The notes under the pieces: model-generated
Told to the model about the DNA's origin: nothing
The model's database searches: none
The model's input: only the letters and a program-made list of their open reading frames with translations
Part shown: piece after piece, positions 16,493-24,541 of the stretch
How positions within the stretch are numbered: the first letter of the stretch is position 1
Layout: every line of letters begins with the position of its first letter
NCBI RefSeq assembly: GCF_002265875.1
Contig: NZ_NPFA01000012.1
Location: 23,254 to 87,253, forward strand
DNA length: 64,000 nt
From: Marinococcus halophilus
GTDB lineage: Bacteria; Bacillota; Bacilli; Bacillales; Marinococcaceae
Reading direction: 5' to 3'
Made by a program: the position numbers and the translations under genes

Positions 16493-17082
16493 ACAGCGTT
16501 CCTCTGCTGCCCTTCCCGACGCTGGCGGCCAAGAGCAAAGCGGTCGAGAACGCCTGTTTTTACCAGGGCGTCTGTAAAGCTTTTCCCTGCCCACCCGGCT
16601 AAAAGAGCACCGCTTATAAGCATGGTTACCAGCATAAATACAACAACAGAACCTGCGTACTGACTGAATCCATAAAGAATATACTGGGTTAAAAATGCAG
16701 CAGACGTCCCTGCCATTCCGGCAAGCATTAATACCGGCAGACGAAAGATTCGGTAGAAAAACATGGCAAAAATAATTTCTGCGGCAATCCCCTGCGTGAA
16801 GCCGAGAACGAGCACTGCTCCCGCGCTCACAGACCCGGCCATAACTTCAGTGCCAGCCGCAATAAGCTCTGCCAGCAGCGCCGCTCCTGGTTTTTGAATG
16901 ATATAGGCGCATATTACCGGAGCGAGGATCCAGAAGCCTGCCATCAGTCCGCCCCCAACTGGCCCGAGGACGCCCGTAACAATTTGTCCGAGCAGTACCC
17001 AAAGAAGATAAAGGACACCAAGAACAGCTGAAATAAATGAGATAACGACGATATCCCTGAGGTTTAAGCGTTTGTTTATCAT
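16489..17082 (-). CDS. ykoE: ECF transporter substrate-binding subunit YkoE
   Basis: The 197-residue protein has five or six membrane helices and starts with the YkoE pattern LRDIVVISFISAVLGVLYLLW. It is the S-component that binds thiamine or its pyrimidine precursor and works with YkoD and YkoC. Its ATG overlaps the tenA stop by one base, and its stop overlaps ykoD. The specificity is inferred from TPP-riboswitch control and the adjacent tenA. Confidence 0.9.
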   Translation of the reverse strand: MINKRLNLRDIVVISFISAVLGVLYLLWVLLGQIVTGVLGPVGGGLMAGFWILAPVICAYIIQKPGAALLAELIAAGTEVMAGSVSAGAVLVLGFTQGIAAEIIFAMFFYRIFRLPVLMLAGMAGTSAAFLTQYILYGFSQYAGSVVVFMLVTMLISGALLAGWAGKSFTDALVKTGVLDRFALGRQRREGQQRNAV

Positions 17083-17777
17083 TAAGCTTTTTTTCCGTCT
17101 GTTAATGTTCTGGCAAAGGGCCAGTCTTTTGCATGATACGCGTCCTCAAAAAACATATACTCGAGCTGGCACCCTTCCATAAATAACGTCCGCCAACGCT
17201 GCTTTTCTTCTTCTGTAGCTGTTTCTGCCAGTTCATCAAGGCGGTCAATATATTTGTACATTTCCCGCTCTTCACGGTCTCCGTAGAAACGAATCCAGTC
17301 GTTAAACGGATGGTCCTCGTTCGGATTCACTTCTTTCATCAGCCTTTCACCCACATACAAATACACCCACGGGCAGGCGAGCGTTACCGCAATCACATCG
17401 CCAAGTGTGCCCTTTTCAGCATGGTGCAGCATATGAAGCACATAATGCTGGGAAGCCGGGGCAAGCGCGTAGCCCTGCAATTCTTCATAAGCCACTCCCG
17501 CCTGCGCACATAAATTATGGTGCGGGTGCGTTTCACTGTTTAACACAAAATCAATGGTATCTTTAAACATGATCATGTCTTCTCTGGACGTGCATTTTGT
17601 TATCCCAATTGCTTTTGTCTTGATCATGGCATTTAAGTATTCAAAATCCTGCTTCACGTAATGGATAAGAGCTTCTTTTGGGACATCACCTTTCCCGATG
17701 CCCTGCACAAATGGATTTTCCCAGCAGGCTTCAAAAATGTGCTCTGTGTCCTGCCATAAAAGCTCTGAAAATTTCAT
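17082..17777 (-). CDS. tenA: Aminopyrimidine aminohydrolase / thiaminase II TenA
   Basis: The 231-residue all-helical enzyme hydrolyses aminopyrimidine breakdown products of thiamine to HMP for reuse. Key residues are in their usual places: Asp44 (YVKQDFEYL), Tyr47, catalytic Cys135 in TLACPWVYL and the C-terminal Glu region FMEGCQLEYMFFEDA. AAAGGAGGAAG precedes the ATG. It is the first gene behind the TPP riboswitch and is coupled to the ykoEDC importer genes, giving a salvage unit: import of the pyrimidine and its repair. Confidence 0.95.
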   Translation of the reverse strand: MKFSELLWQDTEHIFEACWENPFVQGIGKGDVPKEALIHYVKQDFEYLNAMIKTKAIGITKCTSREDMIMFKDTIDFVLNSETHPHHNLCAQAGVAYEELQGYALAPASQHYVLHMLHHAEKGTLGDVIAVTLACPWVYLYVGERLMKEVNPNEDHPFNDWIRFYGDREEREMYKYIDRLDELAETATEEEKQRWRTLFMEGCQLEYMFFEDAYHAKDWPFARTLTDGKKA

Positions 17778-17836
17778 TGTTACTTCCTCCTTTAAATTAG
17801 GAGGGAACCACTACGGGCAGTAAAGACCAATGGAGC

Positions 17837-17865
17837 AAAAAAAGCCACTCCATTGGTGGAGTGGC
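17837..17865 (-). terminator. Riboswitch-controlled terminator before tenA
   Basis: GCCACTCCA and TGGAGTGGC form a nine-pair stem with a four-base loop, followed on the - strand by seven Ts. It lies between the TPP aptamer and tenA and is the expected expression platform. Confidence 0.88.
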
Positions 17866-17921
17866 TTCGAATAAACGTCCGCTATTATAAAGCTGCTGCT
17901 TCTGATATAGACGTATTCTAC

Positions 17922-18020
17922 CGTCTCCACTTTCCTACGCTGGCCTTAACCAGATCAGGTTCAAAGGGATTAAGGATAGTCCTTATCTCAGCCGTTACCG
18001 GCACCCCTAGCGGATTCCCT
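17922..18020 (-). ncRNA. TPP riboswitch (THI element)
   Basis: The - strand holds the conserved THI-box parts in order: AGGGGTGCC, GGCTGAGAT, ACCTGATCTGGTTAA, GCCAGCGTAGGAAAGTGG. The closing P1 pairs CCGCT with AGTGG (one G-U). TPP binding should favour the downstream terminator and switch off tenA-ykoEDC. Confidence 0.97.
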
Positions 18021-18089
18021 ATTAAGTTGTCTACACTGTATCACATTATTTCAGAAAGTCAAAGCCCCATTTTGCCTTTACAAAATATG

Positions 18090-18105
18090 ACGTTAACGTT
18101 AAGGT
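18090..18105. promoter_or_regulatory. MerR-family operator in the promoter of the regulator-exporter pair
   Basis: ACGTTAAC-GTTAAGGT is a 16-bp dyad with one mismatch, matching the CCTTAACGTTAAGG-type sites bound by drug-sensing MerR proteins in long-spacer promoters. It lies 32 bases before the merR start with a TATATC-like -10 box directly after it. Confidence 0.6.
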
Positions 18106-18136
18106 TATATCATGAAACTTAACAGGAGGGTGATGC

Positions 18137-18565
18137 ATGCTGTACAAAATTGAAGAAGCCGCTCAAACCACAGGCTTAACGAAACGTGCAATACGTTATT
18201 ATGAACAAATTGGTCTTATATCAGCACCAGAGCGTACAGAAAAAGGAACCAGAGTGTACGATGACCAGGATATTGAACGTCTGCAGAATGTAGTAACCGC
18301 AAAGGAGGTTCTTGGGTTTTCTCTTCAGGAGCTGCAGCAGTATCTCGATTTGAAAGAGCAGGTAAAAACAGTCTATAGCCACTACCAGTCGGTACAGGAA
18401 ACGACGATGCAGCACGAGGATTTGAAACAAATTTCTGATAGCCTTCAGGCCCAGATTGATATGCTCGACCAAAAAATCAACCAGATGACAACGTTTAAAA
18501 CGGAAATGGAAAATCTGAAAAACCAAGCTGACAACGTATTATCTTCATTCAATAAGGAGAAGTGA
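18137..18565 (+). CDS. MerR-family transcriptional regulator
   Basis: The 142-residue protein has the MerR winged-helix DNA-binding domain at residues 1-70 (IEEAAQTTGLTKRAIRYYEQIGLI, then RVYDDQDIERLQNV) and a long dimerisation coiled coil (about 75-135). There is no sizeable ligand domain and no metal-binding Cys. It lies seven bases before an MFS exporter and downstream of a MerR-type dyad, so it probably controls the pair, including itself. Inducer unknown. Confidence 0.92.
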   Translation: MLYKIEEAAQTTGLTKRAIRYYEQIGLISAPERTEKGTRVYDDQDIERLQNVVTAKEVLGFSLQELQQYLDLKEQVKTVYSHYQSVQETTMQHEDLKQISDSLQAQIDMLDQKINQMTTFKTEMENLKNQADNVLSSFNKEK

Positions 18566-18572
18566 CTGCTTT

Positions 18573-19736
18573 ATGAATATTCAAACCAGGGCACGGTGGA
18601 TTACGATCTTCGCCACATTTTTAGCTTTTATGGGTATCGGCGTCGTGGACCCCGTCCTTCCTTCCATCGCGGCTTCTATCGGTGCTTCTCACTGGCAGGT
18701 GGAGCTGCTTTTTACGTCCTATATTTTAGTGATGGCCTGCATGATGATTCCTGCCGGGATCCTTTCGAGCCGGTTTGGTGATAAACGGCTGATGAGCGCC
18801 GGGCTTTTGATCGTTACAGCCTTCGCCCTGCTTTGCAGTGTGGCGGGAGGCATTACTGAACTGGCCCTTTTTCGCGGCGGCTGGGGGCTTGGCAACGCTA
18901 TGTTTTTCGCCACTGCTATGACCCTGTTAATCGCTCTCTCGAGGAGCGTGGAAACAGCGGTAGGTATGTATGAGGCGGCAATTGGCCTGGGCCTCGCCGG
19001 CGGTCCGCTTGTAGGCGGCCTTCTCGGGGATCTATCCTGGCGTGCTCCTTTTTTTGGTACAAGTCTTTTAATGCTTATCGCTTTTATTTTAGTTATCTTT
19101 TTCGTCCATCCGCCCGCTCCTAAAAAAGCTAAAGCTACGGCTGGATGGCAGGAGCTTCGTCATCTTTTTACACACGGGCCGTTCATTAAGGGTGCGCTTG
19201 CCGGCATGTTTTATTATTATGGTTTTTTTGTCGTGCTTGCTTACTCCCCTTTAATTTTATCTTTAACTTCTATTCAAATCGGTCTCGTCTTTTTTGGATG
19301 GGGATTATGCCTGGCCTTCGGCTCGGCTGTTTTATCGAGAAGGCTTGAGAGGCGGTTTACTCCTGTGAAATTACTGCCGTTCACCCTCTCTGCTTTTATT
19401 TTAACGCTTTTAGGATTGTTTTTTGCGTCCTCCTCAGTATTAATGATTATGTTCATCGTACTTTCAGGATTATTTTCCGGCCTGAATAATTCTTTATTTA
19501 CCAGCCATGTAATGGAGCATTCGCCTTACGAGCGCAGTATTTCTTCTGGAGCATATAATTTCCTTCGCTGGCTTGGCGCTGCTTTTGCACCGGTCATGTC
19601 GGGATTAATCGGTAATTCATTATCAGCCCATCTTCCATACCTGGTCGCCGGTGTTCTTGGCGCAGCAGCTTTATTGTTTATTGGATGGAGCAGAACAGAT
19701 CTGCAAACCGAACAGACCGAAGCTCCAAAAGCGTAA
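18573..19736 (+). CDS. MFS exporter (DHA1 family)
   Basis: The 387-residue protein has about 12 membrane helices. It shows the MFS motif A form SSRFGDKRLM between helices 2 and 3 and the antiporter-type motif GLGLAGGPLVGGLLG in helix 5 (motif C), which marks drug:H+ antiporters. It is cotranscribed with the MerR regulator, a common layout for inducible multidrug efflux. Substrate not known. Confidence 0.88.
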   Translation: MNIQTRARWITIFATFLAFMGIGVVDPVLPSIAASIGASHWQVELLFTSYILVMACMMIPAGILSSRFGDKRLMSAGLLIVTAFALLCSVAGGITELALFRGGWGLGNAMFFATAMTLLIALSRSVETAVGMYEAAIGLGLAGGPLVGGLLGDLSWRAPFFGTSLLMLIAFILVIFFVHPPAPKKAKATAGWQELRHLFTHGPFIKGALAGMFYYYGFFVVLAYSPLILSLTSIQIGLVFFGWGLCLAFGSAVLSRRLERRFTPVKLLPFTLSAFILTLLGLFFASSSVLMIMFIVLSGLFSGLNNSLFTSHVMEHSPYERSISSGAYNFLRWLGAAFAPVMSGLIGNSLSAHLPYLVAGVLGAAALLFIGWSRTDLQTEQTEAPKA

Positions 19737-19772
19737 AAAAATCCCTGCAGATATTTCTGCAGGGATTTTTTT
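19735..19772. terminator. Bidirectional terminator
   Basis: ATCCCTGCAG and CTGCAGGGAT flank a six-base loop with As on the left and Ts on the right, between two convergent genes. Confidence 0.9.
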
Positions 19773-20331
19773 ATGCCCGGTTGGCTACAGTCGTTGTTTC
19801 CTGATAAAAGCGTTCAAATTCGGCTACGACATTATCGAGAAAATCAATTGTGCCCTGGTCCGTTAAGTTTCCGTTTTCGTCCATTTTTTCATGCACAGCT
19901 CCAATAAGCACTTCATTTCCGGGAAGTACTTTTGCACTCATGCCCGGAGCGCTCAAAATCTGGCGCAGATGCATCTGCGCTTTCACGGTGCCCAGGCCGC
20001 CAAGAGAAGCTCCCACCAGCATGGTTGGTTTGCCGGCAAAGTCGTAATCGACCCGGGAATTCCAATCCAGAGCATTTTTAAGCACGCCGGAAATTGAACC
20101 ATTGTATTCCGGAGTTGCAATAAGTACGGCGTCCGCTTCACGTACAGAACGCTTGTACTCCTGCACATAGTCCGGAGCATTGCTTTCCTCGTCCTGATCA
20201 TAGTGCGGAAGATCGCGGATATCTAAAATATCAATATCCATGATGTCGCCGTAACGGTCCTGCATGTACTCCACTAATTTTCCGTTAAAGGATTCCTGAC
20301 GGATACTTCCTACAATAGCTGCTACTTTCAT
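19771..20331 (-). CDS. NADPH-dependent FMN reductase family protein
   Basis: The 186-residue flavodoxin-fold protein has the FMN phosphate loop GSIRQESFNGK near residue 8 and the second FMN loop TPEYNGSISGVLKNALDW (about residues 75-92). The family reduces FMN, quinones or azo dyes with NAD(P)H in the cytoplasm. Start at MKVAAIV, 11 bases after AAAGGA; an ATG four codons upstream overlaps the ribosome binding site. Monocistronic, sharing a terminator with the MFS gene. Confidence 0.92.
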   Translation of the reverse strand: MKVAAIVGSIRQESFNGKLVEYMQDRYGDIMDIDILDIRDLPHYDQDEESNAPDYVQEYKRSVREADAVLIATPEYNGSISGVLKNALDWNSRVDYDFAGKPTMLVGASLGGLGTVKAQMHLRQILSAPGMSAKVLPGNEVLIGAVHEKMDENGNLTDQGTIDFLDNVVAEFERFYQETTTVANRA

Positions 20332-20395
20332 TTGATCTTTCATCCTTTCGTGTTGAACTTCATTTATATATCATACACACACGTTACCGGCTGTT

Positions 20396-21700
20396 TCAAG
20401 TTATCTGCTTACTTTTTGTAAGTGCCTGATGCAGAGCTGTATCCTTTTCCTGTACACGCGTGTGCCAGTATTCTCTGTCCCAGTCGGCAAGCTGTTCATC
20501 TTCGACAGCCCGCTCCATATAAAAGGAAAATGATTCCACTTCTTTTAACACAGACGAATCTCCCGTTTTCACGAGCATCGTCAGTGCTTCCATGCAGGCT
20601 GCCATCACCGAGATATCTTCCCGGCCGTACAGTCTGATCTGGTAAAAGCTTTTGTATAAATACTCTCTAAAGGGCTTTACAGGCATAAACAACCTCAGTT
20701 CATCCTGCTTGTCGACAAAGTACTGATCATTTCTGTGTTCATGACTGAGTTCGGAGAGCAGTGCCCCAATACGGTTTATACAATTGGCTGCTGTATGTGG
20801 ATCATTAATCGCCGGAGAAATGGCCCGCAGCGCTATCTCTACAATTTTCTGCATGGAGAATTCAATATCCTGAACATTGCTTCTCTCTTCTCCTACTAAT
20901 ACAAAACCTCTTAATATTTTTGGGGATAAACTTTGCTTTGACCAGTAGCGAAATAATGGCTCGCCCTGATGAACATAAGCTCCTACCTGAAACAAGCATT
21001 CGACGACGGCTTCCTCCTGCCTGGCCCAGGCAATCAGTTCAGGCATCTTCACCATATTGGTGTATCCCGACCGTTCAGCATGAACGATTGTTTCTTCATC
21101 GTTCCGGAAATTGCCGTTCCATTCGCTGAAGCTGTTTACTCCAGAATATGTATATGCATCCTGGATCACCCTCGAGGCATCGGACCGTATGTGGCTGATC
21201 AGATGATTGACCTGCAGCCACTGGGTGGAGTGATAAATAAAGATTATAAAAAAGGCCAGACAGCCAAGCGCCACAAAAACTGTCAGCATAGGCATCAAAA
21301 TTTGGTTATTACCTTCGCTTGAAAAAAGCAGCATGTTTACCAGGGTGAACAATACCCCAAATGTAAACACCCCGAGCGTATGCTGTGTCGTCGGGCTTTT
21401 CATAAAATCCTGCAGGGCTCTTGGCGTGAACTGTGTAGCGTACGTTGTCAAAACAACCATAATCGAAGAAAAACTGATAGTGGTCAGCGTCAATAATGCA
21501 GTAACCAACGCGCTGTACAGGGAAGTAGCGGTGTTATTTTCTACGAGCAGCATAGAAGGCACATTGTTGTACACAGGCCGCAGCAGCTGCTGGTCCATAA
21601 TAGAAGTACCTATTACTATAATTAAACTAAGAATGCCGTAGCAGCCTGGAACGAACCAAAACTTGTCCCTGACCTTTACATACCATTTCTGCTGCTTCAT
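20396..21700 (-). CDS. DUF2254 membrane protein
   Basis: The 434-residue protein matches DUF2254: four membrane segments in the first 170 residues (including LTTISFSSIMVVLTTYATQFTPRAL), then a soluble part with the family stretch RAISPAINDPHTAANCINRIGALL. Function unknown; the hydrophobic half with a cytoplasmic domain suggests a channel- or sensor-like role, which is inference. ATGGAGGAAAA precedes the ATG. It is divergent from map. Confidence 0.9.
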   Translation of the reverse strand: MKQQKWYVKVRDKFWFVPGCYGILSLIIVIGTSIMDQQLLRPVYNNVPSMLLVENNTATSLYSALVTALLTLTTISFSSIMVVLTTYATQFTPRALQDFMKSPTTQHTLGVFTFGVLFTLVNMLLFSSEGNNQILMPMLTVFVALGCLAFFIIFIYHSTQWLQVNHLISHIRSDASRVIQDAYTYSGVNSFSEWNGNFRNDEETIVHAERSGYTNMVKMPELIAWARQEEAVVECLFQVGAYVHQGEPLFRYWSKQSLSPKILRGFVLVGEERSNVQDIEFSMQKIVEIALRAISPAINDPHTAANCINRIGALLSELSHEHRNDQYFVDKQDELRLFMPVKPFREYLYKSFYQIRLYGREDISVMAACMEALTMLVKTGDSSVLKEVESFSFYMERAVEDEQLADWDREYWHTRVQEKDTALHQALTKSKQIT

Positions 21701-21817
21701 GATTTTCCTCCATTTCTATCGTGCAATTCCGCAATTATAAAGGAAATCACCAAACAATGCATTTCTTGTATGAATGTTTTACAATGGTATTTGATACTGA
21801 ATAAAAGGAGACAGACG

Positions 21818-22573
21818 ATGGTAACGTTGAAGACAGAACGAGAAATTGAGCTTATGCACGAAGCTGGGAAGATTCTTGCCGCCTGCCATAAAGAAATCGC
21901 CAAAATGGTCAAACCAGGCGTCACCACAAAACAAATTGACGATTTTGTCGAAAAATTTCTGGCAGAGCGCGGTGCCACTCCTGAACAAAAAGGCTTTCAA
22001 GGATACAAATACGCAACCTGTGCCTCCATAAATGATGAAATCTGTCACGGCTTTCCAAGAGCCCGTCCTCTTGAAAATGGTGATCTCGTTACAATTGATA
22101 TGGTAGTGAATTTAAACGGGGCTCTGGCGGATTCTGCCTGGACCTATGCCGTTGGTGACGTAAGCAGTGAACTCGAACGGCTGATGGAGGTTACAGAATC
22201 ATCTTTATATAAAGGTATTGAACAGGCCAAAGCGGGCAACCGCATCGGTGACATTGGCCACGCCATTCAAACATACGTGGAAAACGAAGGTTTTTCGGTG
22301 GTACGCGACTTCACCGGACACGGCATTGGGCCTACCCTTCACGAGGATCCACAGATTCCTCATTTCGGTGCTCCAGGCAAAGGCGGACGCTTAAAGCCCG
22401 GCCACGTTATTACGATCGAGCCGATGGTCAACACCGGAGACTGGCAAAGCAAAATGACATCCAATGGATGGACCGCCACCACCCGGGACGGAGGTCATTC
22501 TGCCCAGTACGAGCACACAATTGCGATCACAAAAGAAGGCCCGGTTATTTTAACGAGCCAGGAGAGCCTGTAA
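21818..22573 (+). CDS. map: Methionine aminopeptidase, type I
   Basis: The 251-residue metalloenzyme removes the initiator Met from new proteins. Ligands are present in order: His in the ICHGFP region near substrate, Asp in VTIDMVV, Asp in LADSAWTY, His in GHGIGPTLHE, Glu in ITIEPM and Glu in QYEHTI. The start at MVTLK follows AAAGGAGACAGACG. It stands alone rather than in the ribosomal-protein operon, so it is likely the second Map, like B. subtilis YflG (MapB). Confidence 0.93.
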   Translation: MVTLKTEREIELMHEAGKILAACHKEIAKMVKPGVTTKQIDDFVEKFLAERGATPEQKGFQGYKYATCASINDEICHGFPRARPLENGDLVTIDMVVNLNGALADSAWTYAVGDVSSELERLMEVTESSLYKGIEQAKAGNRIGDIGHAIQTYVENEGFSVVRDFTGHGIGPTLHEDPQIPHFGAPGKGGRLKPGHVITIEPMVNTGDWQSKMTSNGWTATTRDGGHSAQYEHTIAITKEGPVILTSQESL

Positions 22574-22579
22574 GCGTCA

Positions 22580-22611
22580 AAAAGCGCGGCCCCATTGGGG
22601 CCGCGCTTTTC
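22580..22611 (+). terminator. Terminator of map
   Basis: GCGCGGCCCC and GGGGCCGCGC form a very stable stem with a short loop, flanked by AAAA and TTTT; it can act both ways. Confidence 0.92.
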
Positions 22612-22616
22612 ACTAC

Positions 22617-22778
22617 CTATAAATTTTCAATCTTATTGTCTTCGTAGTCCTTCTGGCGTGCTGCTTCGACCTGCATGATGTTTTCAATCGTGCGAACCGA
22701 TTCTTCTACGCTCATGCTGTGGGCTTGCTGCATCCCTTTGTCGATCATTTCATTTGTGTTCAGTTGACTGTTTGTCAA
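22617..22778 (-). CDS. Small hypothetical protein, 53 residues
   Basis: The frame continues upstream, but AAAGGAGG ten bases before a TTG (22778) sets the start, giving a 53-residue, helix-rich, charged protein with no Cys and no membrane segment. Its middle reads MQQAHSMSVEESVRTIENIM. I do not recognise a family. The strong ribosome binding site supports it as real. It lies between the map terminator and the DUF59 gene on the same strand as the latter, separated by that gene's terminator. Confidence 0.65.
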   Translation of the reverse strand: MTNSQLNTNEMIDKGMQQAHSMSVEESVRTIENIMQVEAARQKDYEDNKIENL

Positions 22779-22880
22779 AACAATAATGCCTCCTTTGAGT
22801 ATGTTTACATAATAATACATTCTTCGATATATTTCAACCGAAAATTTTATTTTTTCTGATAAATGAAAATAATAAATAAA

Positions 22881-22913
22881 CAAAAGAAGCCGGCTGGACT
22901 ATTCCAACCGGCT
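22881..22913 (-). terminator. Terminator of the DUF59 gene
   Basis: AGCCGGCTGGA and TCCAACCGGCT pair with one mismatch; on the - strand a TTCTTTTG run follows. Confidence 0.75.
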
Positions 22914-22924
22914 CTCTCTTGTTA

Positions 22925-23260
22925 TCAATCCGGAATACCTAAAGCGATTTTGGCGTAACGGGACATTTTATCTTTACTCCAAGGTGGATTCCAAACAATG
23001 TCCACGTCTACTTCGCTGATTTCTCCGTATTCCTTTAAATCATTCAAGGCGAAATTAATATCATTAACAATCGTTCCTGCAAGCGGGCAACCCATTGCGG
23101 TTAAAGTCATTTCAATATTCGCCTGTCTGTTATCATCAATTGTTACTGTATACACAAGCCCCAAATTTACGATATCAACACCGAGCTCTGGATCAATAAC
23201 ATTTTCCAGTTCAGCCCAAACTCGTTCTTCCAGTTCTTTTTTTTCTTCTGTCTCTGCCAT
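22925..23260 (-). CDS. DUF59/MIP18 metal-sulfur cluster assembly factor
   Basis: The 111-residue protein has the MIP18 signature NVIDPELGVDIVNLGLVY and LTAMGCPLAGTI with the conserved reactive Cys, and ends like SufT-type members (VWNPPWSKDKMSRYAKIALG). The family helps insert Fe-S clusters into target enzymes. AGGAGGTGAAG precedes the ATG. It is not next to a suf operon here, so its client is unknown. Confidence 0.92.
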   Translation of the reverse strand: MAETEEKKELEERVWAELENVIDPELGVDIVNLGLVYTVTIDDNRQANIEMTLTAMGCPLAGTIVNDINFALNDLKEYGEISEVDVDIVWNPPWSKDKMSRYAKIALGIPD

Positions 23261-23477
23261 GGAAGCTTCACCTCCTACTTTCTGTATTCACCTTATCAAA
23301 AATTAACGTCCCCCGAAACCAATATGCTTGAATTTCATGAGAAGAATTAATAGCATGAAGTGGTTATACATAATTCCTGAAGGGGTAAGTATAAAAAGCG
23401 CAAGCAAAGTTCTTGAATCTGCCTGCCGAAAAATATACAATATGAATCGCTATAAGAAAGGAATGAGGAGGGCGTTG

Positions 23478-23864
23478 ATGCTTTTTTGGCTTAGTATTAC
23501 CATAGTTGTTATTGTTCTCGTTATGATACCGGCATTTAAACGCTGGATGCCTGTTTTCCGCGTTCCTTGTTCATCCCTTCCTCAAAGTCAGGACACCGGG
23601 GCCCATATTTTGGATGTACGCGAATACCAGGAATCAGACCGCAATCCGGTGAACGGGGCGTTCGCTCTTCCGTATCCGCATTTAAAAAGGCATTTGCAGA
23701 CCGTTCCGAAAAAAGAAGTGTTTCTCATTGCTCCAGATAAAGTTTCACGCAATCTAAGCACCCGGCTGCTGTTAAAAAATGGTTTCACCGTTACCGGCTA
23801 CGCCGTAGTGCGCAGAGGCGAGCAGGGCTATCCCCCTGTAAAACTTCCATGCAGTGGTTCGTAA
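23478..23864 (+). CDS. Membrane-anchored rhodanese-fold protein without catalytic Cys
   Basis: The 128-residue protein has an N-terminal membrane anchor (about residues 2-22) and a rhodanese fold: HILDVREYQESDRNPVNGAF, then EVFLIAPDKVSRN and LLKNGFTVTGYAVVRRG. Where active rhodaneses have a Cys (CxxGxRS) this one has Ala in APDKVSRN, so sulfur transfer by the usual route is unlikely. The start is the ATG six bases after AGGAGG; the frame is open further upstream. It may be a sensor or scaffold. Function unknown. Confidence 0.78.
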   Translation: MLFWLSITIVVIVLVMIPAFKRWMPVFRVPCSSLPQSQDTGAHILDVREYQESDRNPVNGAFALPYPHLKRHLQTVPKKEVFLIAPDKVSRNLSTRLLLKNGFTVTGYAVVRRGEQGYPPVKLPCSGS

Positions 23865-23873
23865 TATTTACAT

Positions 23874-23915
23874 AAAGCAGGCAGCCGTTCATCCGGCTGC
23901 CTGCTTTATTTTTTT
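23874..23915 (+). terminator. Terminator of the rhodanese-fold gene
   Basis: AAAGCAGGCAGCCG and CGGCTGCCTGCTTT form the stem, followed by a run of Ts. Confidence 0.92.
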
Positions 23916-23938
23916 GAAGCCTTTTCTCTCCTTGCATT

Positions 23939-23982
23939 AAAAACAACGGCCCGGGCTTAATTGCCCGGGCCGTTGTTTTTTC
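23939..23982 (-). terminator. Terminator of the 100-residue acidic protein gene
   Basis: ACAACGGCCCGGGC and GCCCGGGCCGTTGT form a very strong stem with As and Ts on both sides; it lies 19 bases past the stop of the - strand gene. Confidence 0.9.
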
Positions 23983-24000
23983 TTTAATTGTTATATTTTC

Positions 24001-24303
24001 TTAGGAAAAACCGTTTAATGGGCCTGTTCCAACAAGCGTTACTACATCTTCATTGGCCACTCCGGCATTATCCAGAGCTTCCACTGATACAAGGCCGTAC
24101 ATACTGCCTTTATCGGTTTCAAACGTTAAATGCTTTTTTTCATTATTTTTTAAAGCATCTGTAAAGAAACGCTGATTATCTACTCCGTACAGCTTCACTT
24201 CCCAGTCCTCTCCATTATCATCACGGACTTCCAACTCACCGTCTGTATAACGGAGCTGTTCCTTATCTTCTGTAAAAACTTCATCTACTTTTATTGTTTT
24301 CAT
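24001..24303 (-). CDS. Small acidic hypothetical protein, 100 residues
   Basis: The 100-residue protein is acidic, lacks Cys, has no signal peptide or membrane segment, and looks like a small beta-rich domain (LRYTDGELEVRDDNGEDWEV, then KGSMYGLVSVEAL). It ends in GTGPLNGFS. I recognise no family. AAGGAGGAC lies before the ATG and a strong terminator follows, so it is a real monocistronic gene. Confidence 0.75.
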   Translation of the reverse strand: MKTIKVDEVFTEDKEQLRYTDGELEVRDDNGEDWEVKLYGVDNQRFFTDALKNNEKKHLTFETDKGSMYGLVSVEALDNAGVANEDVVTLVGTGPLNGFS

Positions 24304-24541
24304 TGCCTAGTCCTCCTTCATCCGATTACGTCTACCTATACGAATGCCCGAATCTTTTCTCCATAAAACCTCTTATTTCAAATTTCTTGGGTAAATTATT
24401 TTTCCTCTTTTTCTGAAATTTTCACAATTTTTACAAAACATGTACCAAATTTATTATTTTTATAGTAAACTTTTCTCACAAACTGTTCACATCTTTATAA
24501 CATCTTATGTACAGTTGCACTATGGAAGGGAGTTGTTACAT

